The notes: a model not told the origin generated them from the sequence alone. A stretch of DNA of 5,446 bases from a bacterium (GCA_030019105.1 JASEGY010000088.1:1-5446), one strand, 5' to 3'. Counted from the stretch's first letter, positions 1-5,302 are shown. Program-made: numbers and translations.

Positions 1-422
1 CCGCAATCGTAACATTCTCGCGGACAACGCAAATGTTGCGGGGTAATAGTATAATCATAGGCACGACGGAAAAGATGCCTGAACTTACGGAGCTCATTTA
101 ACAGGCTATAGCTGTCTTTAGATATCACGGCCGGTCTTATCTCCTCTATTTCGAGACGCATCCTCTTCAATAGGTCTGCATGCCACTGTCCTCCTCCAAT
201 CGAATTCTCAAAGAATCCGGCAAGTCTCTTTAATATTGACTCGGCGGCATTGTAGAGATTATGCAAGTAATAACCGAGAGCGGCCTTATCCTTGTCAGCG
301 ATATTATCACCTTCCAGGCTCTGGTATAATTCATCTATCCGGCTCTCAATACCCTCCATCGCCCCAAGGTCATCATTTAGTTCAGCAATCAGCACCCTGA
401 TCCTTTCATTAGCCCTTTTCAT
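1..422 (-). CDS. HEPN-domain (HepT-like) ribonuclease toxin, 3' end cut by window edge
   Basis: This frame is missing from simple ORF lists because no stop lies inside the window. Translation from the ATG at 422 gives 140 codons running off base 1. The protein is mostly helical, with an amphipathic start (residues 1-36), a central helix with Y-Y-L-H-N-L-Y-N-A-A-E (51-61) and a late helix LNELRKFRHLFRRAYDYTI (108-126). This layout matches HepT-like HEPN proteins, RNA-cutting toxins that pair with MNT antitoxins. The ATG overlaps the end of the MNT gene by 14 bases, and an AGGGGG stretch lies about 10 bases upstream, so the two are translationally linked. From family knowledge the late motif usually reads R-H-x-F-R-H/N-A-Y; here residue 120 is Arg, so catalytic competence is uncertain. 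The last visible residues (133-140) are unusually cysteine-rich and do not resemble the usual helical C-terminus. The family call is fairly firm; activity is unknown. Confidence 0.8.
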   Translation of the reverse strand, partial: MKRANERIRVLIAELNDDLGAMEGIESRIDELYQSLEGDNIADKDKAALGYYLHNLYNAAESILKRLAGFFENSIGGGQWHADLLKRMRLEIEEIRPAVISKDSYSLLNELRKFRHLFRRAYDYTITPQHLRCPRECYDC

Positions 423-813
423 ATATCTTTTGCCCCCTCTCTCTGATCTGACGGCGAAAAAAGTCATCCTTTTCATCTAAATCTACCAGATCAACATTGA
501 AATCTGTAAACTCATCAAGATGGCTCCAGATTGAGAAAAAATTCCTCTCATCAAAGCCACTAATAGCGATATCCAAGTCTGAGTTTTTTCTGAAACTTCC
601 TTCGACTATGGAACCAAAGAGGTAAATCTCTTTCACGCCAGCCTCATTTACCAGATAGCTCTTTATTTCCTCTACATCCTGAACAGCCTTTCTCCGGCTC
701 TTCTTATTCTCCTCTTCCTCTCGCTTGAGCCTCAAAGTAAAATTCATCCTGCAATCTTCTATCTTCCGTTGTTCCATATTGGCTTTAATGGCCTTGTTCA
801 TTGTTTCGGACAT
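409..813 (-). CDS. Minimal nucleotidyltransferase (MNT), probable antitoxin of the HEPN toxin
   Basis: A 134-residue protein of the DNA polymerase beta-like nucleotidyltransferase superfamily. The signature is clear: FGS at 66-68, G72, S78-D79-L-D81 as the first two metal-binding acids, and D108 in FNVDLVDL as the likely third. Residues 1-57 form a highly charged helical lead-in, seen in this subfamily. In characterised MntA-HepT systems the MNT protein AMPylates the HEPN toxin and neutralises it; here that role is inferred from the motif and from the gene immediately downstream, which overlaps by 14 bases. The start at 813 lies 13 bases after the HNH stop. A GAGGT Shine-Dalgarno at 824-828 overlaps that stop and sits 10 bases from the ATG. 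An internal Met at residue 5 is a less likely start. All three catalytic acids are present, so it should be active. Confidence 0.88.
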   Translation of the reverse strand: MSETMNKAIKANMEQRKIEDCRMNFTLRLKREEEENKKSRRKAVQDVEEIKSYLVNEAGVKEIYLFGSIVEGSFRKNSDLDIAISGFDERNFFSIWSHLDEFTDFNVDLVDLDEKDDFFRRQIRERGQKIYEKG

Positions 814-826
814 CTTTACTTAGACC

Positions 827-1255
827 TCAATCTTTGGGTGGGTGGATGCCTGCCTCGCGCCAGATAGCGCGAGCTTGTTTAGCAAATTCATTATTCAGCT
901 TAAGTGCTTTGACAGTAGCGCGCCCACAAGCGGTCAAGCCGATGATTTCCGTTCCATCGCAACTCCAGTAAAAATGGCGTATCCATTTCTGGTAACGGGG
1001 ATTAAATAATCTTACAAGTCGTCCTGTGCTTGGGTCTCGGGCCTTCACCTGTGTGCCTTTGTAACGATTACACGCCATGCAGCTAAGCCAGAGGTTTTCT
1101 TCGTCATCAGTGCCGCCGGCAGCGGTAGGAATAATATGTTCCACTTCCAGGAGCCAATTTGTCGCTATCTGTTGCATTAAGCAATAACCACAGCGATAAC
1201 GAGATACCTCCGCAATTTTTGCCCGAAGCTTAGATGAAATGTGCGGTCTTCTCAT
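827..1255 (-). CDS. HNH endonuclease (four-cysteine zinc type)
   Basis: A complete 142-residue HNH nuclease. Visible elements are a first zinc pair C22-x2-C25, the catalytic E39-H40 in EVEHIIP, G47-G48, N54 in EENLWLSC, the second zinc pair C59-x2-C62, and N63-x2-K66-G. This is the ββα-metal fold that cuts DNA with one metal ion. The C-terminal half (LFNPR at 83-87, W91, H94-F95, IIGLTACGRAT, ending in HPPKD) matches a small stand-alone HNH family that I recall from cyanobacteria and Chloroflexi; I have not checked this by search. The ATG overlaps the stop of the AbrB-like gene as ATGA and has no good Shine-Dalgarno of its own, so translation is probably coupled. No methylase or other restriction subunit is visible. 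It may therefore be a toxin-like or homing-like nuclease rather than a classical restriction enzyme. Family certain, target unknown. Confidence 0.92.
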   Translation of the reverse strand: MRRPHISSKLRAKIAEVSRYRCGYCLMQQIATNWLLEVEHIIPTAAGGTDDEENLWLSCMACNRYKGTQVKARDPSTGRLVRLFNPRYQKWIRHFYWSCDGTEIIGLTACGRATVKALKLNNEFAKQARAIWREAGIHPPKD

Positions 1256-1704
1256 TTGCTTATCGCCCTTGCTTCCAAATCAGGAACAATATCAATGCCT
1301 ATATGCTTTAAGGCTAAAATTGCCTTCGCCTTACGAATGATTCCTTCTTGCCCTTCGGAAAGTAATGCGTCGAGTTCCTTTTCCTCTTCGGCAGCTATTG
1401 CGCCGTCTTGATTCTTCCAGAGCAAATCTGAAAGACGCTGTTGTTTATTGGATGACACCATTTCTGTAGCAATAATAGTTAATGATTCTGCCGCTTCTTT
1501 TAGGCTTCCTGGTGTTCCTACCAACTCTTTCATCAAAGAGGTCGCCTTTTCTGGGATGAATACCTCTGTTTCCATTGATGTTGCCTTGCGAAGGGCTACT
1601 TCTACGAAGTCTCCATGTTTTAAGCCAATTTGGTTAAAGATAGTTTGCGGGATTGAAAGATGCCCATCTTTAAGAACTTCTCCAATGCAATAAGTGTTTT
1701 CCAT
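1252..1704 (-). CDS. AbrB/SpoVT-like DNA-binding protein with helical C-terminal tail
   Basis: A 150-residue protein. Residues 6-39 (I-G-E-V-L-K-D-G-H-L-S-I-P, then I-G-L-K-H-G-D-F-V-E-V) have the swapped-hairpin AbrB pattern: strand, 'G-x-L-x-I-P', helix, 'G-L-K-x-G-D-x-V-x-V'. This is the dimeric DNA-binding fold of many antitoxins and transition-state regulators. Residues 85-139 are helical, with L-S-D-L-L-W-K-N-Q-D-G, a run of Glu (106-109) and an R-K-A-K-A-I-L-A-L-K segment. I recall a similar tail in proteins encoded just upstream of small HNH nucleases in cyanobacteria, usually with a different N-terminus. The start has the strongest Shine-Dalgarno in the operon (AGGGAGGTGA), 15 bases after the lipoprotein stop. 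The stop overlaps the HNH start by 4 bases. It probably binds operon DNA or the HNH protein; this is inference. Confidence 0.72.
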   Translation of the reverse strand: MENTYCIGEVLKDGHLSIPQTIFNQIGLKHGDFVEVALRKATSMETEVFIPEKATSLMKELVGTPGSLKEAAESLTIIATEMVSSNKQQRLSDLLWKNQDGAIAAEEEKELDALLSEGQEGIIRKAKAILALKHIGIDIVPDLEARAISK

Positions 1705-1710
1705 TTATTT

Positions 1711-1720
1711 TCACCTCCCT
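1711..1720 (-). promoter_or_regulatory. Strong ribosome binding site for the AbrB-like gene
   Basis: The minus strand reads AGGGAGGTGA here, a near-perfect Shine-Dalgarno, 6 bases before the ATG when measured from its last A and 9 from GGAGG. It touches the stop of the lipoprotein gene. It is the best site in the operon and suggests that the AbrB-like protein is made in excess of the coupled HNH nuclease downstream. Confidence 0.8.
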
Positions 1721-2652
1721 TAGTTTAAAATCTTTATTTCCACTACCTGGTCACGGTTATCCGGTGTCTTGGCCTCGGCAAAAATAATATTCCCATTCGC
1801 TAATTTATCTGCTTCGTAGGGGTAATTCAAATGAATTTGCTCCCAGACGATTCTATTGTCCGCATCTACCTCTATTATCCTTTTGTTGTCCGTATCCGTG
1901 ATCAGGGTATTTCCATTGGTGGAAAGCCGGTCGGCATCCCGGGGGTGTCCCAGCCCGGTCTGCTGCCAGCGCATCTCTCCTTCCATAGTCACCTCTATCA
2001 CCCGATTGTTTTTACCATCGACAATTAAGGTGTTTCCATTTCCCAGTCGATCAGCATCCTCCGGAGAATATAGACCTTCACTGTATTCCCAGACCACCCG
2101 GCCATCTTTATCCACCTCAATAACTTTGTTTCTCGATGATTCAGTTATCAAGGTGTTTCCATTTTCGAGCCGGTCAGCATCGGCGATGGTAGTAAGACCG
2201 GTTGGCTCTGTATCCCCGGGGGCAAGCACGCCGGTAAGCTCCCAAACCGTATCCCCGGCATCATTTACCTCAACTACCCTTCCGAACTCGGCCACCAGAG
2301 TCGTTCCCTCCAGCAACCTATCCGCATCAAGAGGGAAAGAAAACTCCAACCCCATCTCTCGGCTGTCCCAGACTATATTCCCTCCCCTATTAACTTCGAT
2401 TACCCTGCCTCGTGTCTGATGATATTCAGTAATTAAGAAGGTATCTGTGGCAGGAAGCCAGTCCACATCCCGCGGGGAATCAAGAGTGACAAGTCCCTTT
2501 GTTGTCCACAAGATTTTCATGTAATTGTCGCTCTGAGGGTCATAAGGGTTATTCCACTCTCTGGCGCAACCCAACGGCAACAAGATGAGAGCAAATAAGA
2601 GCAGCCAATTACTCCTAAATTCGAAATCCGCAATCCGAAATCCGAAATTCAT
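1720..2652 (-). CDS. Probable lipoprotein with about six-bladed PQQ/NHL-like beta-propeller
   Basis: A 310-residue exported protein. A hydrophobic segment at 16-27 is followed by L-P-L-G-C29, a slightly atypical lipobox (Pro at -3), then N34-N-P-Y-D-P. The mature part is built of repeats of the form D-A-D-R-L-x-N-G-N-T-L-I-T-D, then N-x-x-V-I-E-V-D-x-x-G-x-I-V-W-E. I count six, at about 60-95, 108-137, 157-189, 198-229, 238-270 and 279-307, which fits a beta-propeller anchored to the cell envelope. Such proteins usually bind ligands or partners; I see no catalytic signature. The ATG overlaps the stop of the upstream gene (ATGA), which supports this start. However, residues 2-13 (N-F-G-F-R-I-A-D-F-E-F-R) come from a heptanucleotide repeat and make an odd n-region. 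No internal Met lies before the lipobox. Function unknown. Confidence 0.8.
   Translation of the reverse strand: MNFGFRIADFEFRSNWLLLFALILLPLGCAREWNNPYDPQSDNYMKILWTTKGLVTLDSPRDVDWLPATDTFLITEYHQTRGRVIEVNRGGNIVWDSREMGLEFSFPLDADRLLEGTTLVAEFGRVVEVNDAGDTVWELTGVLAPGDTEPTGLTTIADADRLENGNTLITESSRNKVIEVDKDGRVVWEYSEGLYSPEDADRLGNGNTLIVDGKNNRVIEVTMEGEMRWQQTGLGHPRDADRLSTNGNTLITDTDNKRIIEVDADNRIVWEQIHLNYPYEADKLANGNIIFAEAKTPDNRDQVVEIKILN
2624..2651. repeat. Heptanucleotide tandem repeat (AAATCCG)n
   Basis: Four units of period 7: AAATCCG, CAATCCG, AAATCCG and the degenerate AAATTCA. On the minus strand it encodes the first residues of the propeller lipoprotein. It belongs to the same period-7 class as the GAAATTG repeats near 3067, 3129 and 3360. 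Confidence 0.8.
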
Positions 2653-3023
2653 TGTGTCACCCCATCCAGGGCCGAAGAATCATCTTTCGACTCACCCCTA
2701 ACCACCTTAACCACAATCCGGTTGGGCAGACAAATAATGACCTCTCCTGCCCTGCTCTTCCAGCCCTGCTTTACACAGATATGCTGGGGGCAAGGACTGT
2801 CTGTCACTCTCACCTTCCCATCTTTTATCTCAATAACAGTTGCCCCCAGAGCCCCATTTATTACTATCTTTTGGGGATGATTAGTTAAAGGAATTACTTG
2901 TTTTCCTCCAGGGCTTTCAATCTCGACTATTTTACCCTGTTCTGCCAGGTATCTAATTCCAAGATAGCCGGATGCAATCGCAAGCAGAATAATTCCCAGC
3001 AGAAGCTTGTCTATTTTAGTCAA
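2649..3023 (-). CDS. Membrane-anchored NusG domain II protein (NusG_II family)
   Basis: A 124-residue protein with one N-terminal transmembrane helix (about residues 7-23), then a compact beta-rich domain. The signature is D-S-P-C78-P-Q-H-I-C83, G87, G93 and I-I-C98-L-P-N-R-I, which is the stand-alone NusG domain II family. Despite the name these are not transcription factors; the soluble domain is expected outside the membrane. The cysteines could form a disulfide or bind a cofactor. Family members often sit near ECF-like Gx transporters, ApbE or Rnf genes, none of which is seen here. The only reasonable start is TTG at 3023: an in-frame stop lies four codons upstream and no Met occurs before the membrane helix. 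A 10-base tandem duplication straddles this start. The stop overlaps the propeller gene by 4 bases. Domain call strong, role unknown. Confidence 0.85.
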   Translation of the reverse strand: MTKIDKLLLGIILLAIASGYLGIRYLAEQGKIVEIESPGGKQVIPLTNHPQKIVINGALGATVIEIKDGKVRVTDSPCPQHICVKQGWKSRAGEVIICLPNRIVVKVVRGESKDDSSALDGVTQ

Positions 3024-3034
3024 CTTTAGTCAAC
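3015..3034. repeat. Perfect 10-base tandem duplication at a start codon
   Basis: Two identical units of TTTAGTCAAC (plus strand) at 3015-3024 and 3025-3034. Each contains a TTG on the minus strand. Ten is not a multiple of three, so the two TTGs lie in different frames. Only the inner one opens the NusG_II gene. Confidence 0.9.
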
Positions 3035-3037
3035 TAT

Positions 3038-3042
3038 CCTCC
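3038..3042 (-). promoter_or_regulatory. GGAGG ribosome binding site misplaced by a tandem duplication
   Basis: GGAGG lies 14 bases before the TTG that opens the NusG_II frame, but only 4 bases before an identical TTG in the upstream copy of a 10-base duplication. Ribosomes placed by it would tend to start at the upstream TTG. That gives a five-residue peptide (MTKVD) stopping at 3016-3018, inside the start of the real gene. Confidence 0.6.
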
Positions 3043-3066
3043 CGATGTAACCGTTCACGAAATGCT

Positions 3067-3143
3067 GAAATTGGAAATTGAGCCTTCGGGATGGTTCACT
3101 TTAGTGTGAACGCTTGCCGTTAAAAGATGGAAATTGGAAATTG
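3067..3143. repeat. Two short GAAATTG heptad repeats, same orientation
   Basis: Two units at 3067-3080 and two more at 3130-3143, each preceded by a CCGTT motif (3051 and 3117). They are direct copies of each other and inverted relative to the heptads at 3360-3380. Confidence 0.7.
3094..3111. repeat. Short inverted repeat GTTCAC/GTGAAC
   Basis: Perfect 6-base arms at 3094-3099 and 3106-3111 with a 6-base loop. The same GTTCAC word recurs at 3053 and, inverted, at 3387. It is not followed by a T-run on either strand, so it is not a standard terminator. It could be an operator-like site for the downstream operon, but nothing proves it. Confidence 0.5.
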
Positions 3144-3168
3144 GGGAGAGACGTGAAAGCCTAATTTC

Positions 3169-3358
3169 GGCATCGTTTCATTCAGCCTGGAAATTGTTGG
3201 AGATCGGTTTACACTTTTGGGGAGTTTAGGCTTTAGCCTTTCATAAATGAAATCCTAAAGGATTAACTCCAAAGAAGTTGCGTAGCCTAATTTAAATTCG
3301 GCCATGCACTCCGCTTCAAAAGTGTAAAGCTGTTATTTGGGCGATTTGAAACGATGCC
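3169..3358. repeat. Two nested 12-base inverted pairs
   Basis: GGCATCGTTTCA at 3169-3180 pairs perfectly with 3347-3358, and TTTACACTTTTG at 3208-3219 pairs perfectly with 3317-3328. Both enclose the 50-base palindrome at 3221-3270. The arms are nearly in register, so the whole gap could extrude or fold as one long branched hairpin. Confidence 0.75.
3221..3270. repeat. 50-base imperfect palindrome, dispersed repeat copy 1
   Basis: Arms GGAGTT (3221-3226), CTTTAG (3231-3236) and TTTCAT (3239-3244) pair in one register with ATGAAA, CTAAAG (3255-3260) and AACTCC (3265-3270). Each half is also a small palindrome by itself: AGGCTTTAGCCT at 3228-3239 and AATCCTAAAGGATT at 3251-3264. One long hairpin or two short ones can therefore form. 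Its first 13 bases recur at the right end of the window. Confidence 0.8.
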
Positions 3359-5266
3359 CTAATTTCCAATTTCTAATTTCAAGCCGTGAACGGCTACCTT
3401 TTGGCTAAGAACCTCCCTGACTTCCTTAAGTATACCTTCGGTATCAAGACCATATCTGCGGTGGAGAGACTCAACATCTCCATGTTCTATGAACTTATCC
3501 GGCAGGCCCAGGCGCTTCACCCCGGCCGCAACTCCTGCCTCAGCCAGCGCCTCCAGGACAGCGCTTCCAAAGCCTCCGGTCAGGGTATGATCCTCTAAGG
3601 TAATAATCGGCCTTTTTTTTTGCCCCATCTTAAGGATAAGCTCTTTATCTAAAGGTTTAACAAACCGGGCATTAACCACACCTACCGAAATATTTTCCTC
3701 AGATAGAATCCGGCTTACTTCCAGGGCATTAGGAACCATATTCCCCAGGGCAAAGATGACTCCATCATCCCCTTCACACAGGACTTCGGCCTGACCCGGT
3801 TCTATGGCCGGCCGAACACGGGTTGCCTCAGCCGGAATTTTCCCCCTCGGGTATCGAATCGCTACCGGATGATCCCAGGTAATAGCCGCCTCTAACATTA
3901 ATCTGAGTTCAAATCCATCCCGGGGAACAGCCAGGATTATGTTAGGCAAATGTCTGAGGTAGGCGATATCATATATTCCCTGGTGGGTAGGTCCATCTTC
4001 CCCCACCAGCCCAGCCCGGTCAAGGGCAAATATGACCGGGAAGTCGGGAAGGCAAACGTCATGGCAGATTTGATCATAACCACGCTGGAGGAAAGTAGAA
4101 TAAACAGCCACGACCGGCCGTAGTCCTTCCGCCGCCATGCCGGCAGCCAGAGTGACGGCATGGGACTCAGATATGCCAACATCAAAGAACCGGTCGGGGA
4201 AGCGCTGATTAAAGAGGTTTAGACCTGTCCCTTCAGCCATAGCCGCGCTAATAGCCACAATTCGCCTGTCCTGCTTAGCTAATTCCACCAGATTTTCAGC
4301 AAAGACCTTCGTATAGGTTACCTTCTTACCATTATCAAGGGGTTGTCCTGTTTTAATTTCAAAGGGACTGCTGCCATGGAAGTAAGTGGGATTCTCTTCA
4401 GCCGGACGGTATCCCTTTCCTTTCCTGGTTACTACGTGGAGAAAAATCGGGCCTTTAAGTTCTTTGATCCGTCCCAGGGTTTCTATGAGCAAAGGTAGAT
4501 TATGGCCATCAATAGGGCCAAAATAGCGAAACCCAAGCTCCTGGAAAAGGCCCCCCGGGACGACCAGATTTTTCATGCCATCCTCTACTCGTTTAGCCAG
4601 TGCAGCTATTTGATGTCCCAGGTATGGTATCCGGCTAAGGAGTTCCTGGGCATCTTCTCTTAATCGATTGTAAATGGGCATAGTAATAAGTCGATTCAAA
4701 TAAGCCGCCATGGCGCCGACTGATGGGGAGATAGACATTTCATTGGAATTCAGGATAACAAGGAGGTTATTTTTAAGGTGTCCGGCATGATTTAGGGCTT
4801 CAAAGGCCATTCCACCAGACAGTGCCCCATCTCCAATTACAGCCGTCACTACATGATCCTCTCCCTTAAGGTCTCTGCTCACTGCCATACCCAGAGCCGC
4901 CGAGATAGAAGTAGAGGCATGGCCGGTATTAAAGGGATCGTGCGGACTTTCTTCTCGCCTGGGGAACCCGGCAAGGCCATCAAGTTGTCGTAAAGTAGAA
5001 AAGGCCCCTTTTCGGCCGGTGAGGAGTTTATGGGTATAGGATTGGTGGCCGACATCAAAGATGATCTTATCCCGGGGAGAGTTGAGGCAATAATGGAGAG
5101 CAATAGTCAGCTCTACCACCCCCAAATTAGAGGCCAGATGGCCCCCTGTTTTAGACACGGTGTGGATGATAAAGTGCCTGACCTCATCAGCCAGATCCTG
5201 AAGCTGGGTTGTGGCAAGATGTTTCAGATCAGACGGTTTATTAATTTGATCTAAAAGCTTAGGCAT
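3359..5266 (-). CDS. dxs: 1-deoxy-D-xylulose-5-phosphate synthase (Dxs)
   Basis: A 635-residue ThDP enzyme joining pyruvate and glyceraldehyde 3-phosphate to give DXP and CO2. This is the first step of the MEP isoprenoid route and also feeds thiamine and pyridoxal synthesis. Visible motifs are D71-V-G-H-Q with H79; the ThDP/Mg site G145-D-G-A-L-S-G-G-M and N175-E-M; G250-P-I-D-G-H255; the catalytic Glu E367 in ISESHAVT; D416-R-A-G-L-V-G-E-D-G-P-T-H428; R471-Y-P-R-G; and the C-terminal E558-D-H, G564-G-F-G. All three domains are complete and the length is usual. The start at 5266 is chosen because GGAG lies 9 bases upstream and M-P-K-L-L is family-like; the frame stays open to 5335 only through a dispersed repeat. 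S174 replaces the usual Asp of L-N-D-N. The last residues (about 624-635) and the TAG come from a repeat shared with the downstream gap. Confidence 0.97.
   Translation of the reverse strand: MPKLLDQINKPSDLKHLATTQLQDLADEVRHFIIHTVSKTGGHLASNLGVVELTIALHYCLNSPRDKIIFDVGHQSYTHKLLTGRKGAFSTLRQLDGLAGFPRREESPHDPFNTGHASTSISAALGMAVSRDLKGEDHVVTAVIGDGALSGGMAFEALNHAGHLKNNLLVILNSNEMSISPSVGAMAAYLNRLITMPIYNRLREDAQELLSRIPYLGHQIAALAKRVEDGMKNLVVPGGLFQELGFRYFGPIDGHNLPLLIETLGRIKELKGPIFLHVVTRKGKGYRPAEENPTYFHGSSPFEIKTGQPLDNGKKVTYTKVFAENLVELAKQDRRIVAISAAMAEGTGLNLFNQRFPDRFFDVGISESHAVTLAAGMAAEGLRPVVAVYSTFLQRGYDQICHDVCLPDFPVIFALDRAGLVGEDGPTHQGIYDIAYLRHLPNIILAVPRDGFELRLMLEAAITWDHPVAIRYPRGKIPAEATRVRPAIEPGQAEVLCEGDDGVIFALGNMVPNALEVSRILSEENISVGVVNARFVKPLDKELILKMGQKKRPIITLEDHTLTGGFGSAVLEALAEAGVAAGVKRLGLPDKFIEHGDVESLHRRYGLDTEGILKEVREVLSQKVAVHGLKLEIGN
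3360..3380. repeat. Heptad repeat forming the end of dxs
   Basis: Three perfect period-7 units on the plus strand: TAATTTC, CAATTTC, TAATTTC. Read on the minus strand they give the last Dxs residues (K-L-E-I-G-N) and most of the TAG stop. Confidence 0.8.
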
Positions 5267-5275
5267 TCTCTTTTT

Positions 5276-5279
5276 CTCC
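5276..5279 (-). promoter_or_regulatory. Ribosome binding site that decides the dxs start
   Basis: The minus strand reads GGAG followed by nine purine-rich bases and the ATG at 5266. This supports the start at M-P-K-L-L and argues against the longer reading from 5335, whose extra residues are repeat-encoded. Confidence 0.65.
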
Positions 5280-5302
5280 GTACTGATTTTATAGCTTTCG
5301 CT

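Larger units (their letters stand above)
3047..3397. repeat. Inverted-repeat-bounded element filling the dxs/NusG_II gap
   Basis: The 335 bases between the genes (3024-3358) hold no gene. They lie in a 351-base block whose ends are near-perfect inverted repeats: GTAACCGTTCACG at 3047-3059, and at 3385-3397 the reverse complement GTAGCCGTTCACG (12 of 13 identical). Inside each end is a GAAATTG heptad repeat pointing inward. A third related copy, GCCGTT plus heptads, begins at 3116. The layout resembles a small non-autonomous element or a pile of repeat insertions. I see no target-site duplication and no transposase. The right end lies inside the dxs coding region. No clear promoter or T-run terminator is visible. 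Confidence 0.55.

Noticed and set aside
827..1255. HNH gene as part of a restriction-modification system or a group II intron or homing element.
   Set aside because: No methyltransferase, reverse transcriptase or intron structure is present in the window.
1856..2419. A 187-codon open frame on the plus strand.
   Set aside because: It is antisense to the propeller repeats, rich in Ser/Pro with no domain, and stays open only because the coding repeats lack stops in that frame.
3221..3270. An intrinsic terminator for dxs.
   Set aside because: No T-run follows the hairpin on either strand.
3301..3330. A minus-strand GCTTTACACTTTTG resembling the lac promoter -35 region.
   Set aside because: No -10 box lies at 16-18 bases spacing, and the word is an arm of an inverted repeat.
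3047..3397. A CRISPR array, because of repeated short words.
   Set aside because: Repeats are 7 to 13 bases, unevenly spaced and in both orientations; there is no repeat-spacer regularity and no cas gene.
3937..4185. An 82-codon minus-strand frame inside dxs, and others at 4879-5103 and 5030-5254.
   Set aside because: They lie within well-conserved Dxs coding sequence in other frames and show no family features.
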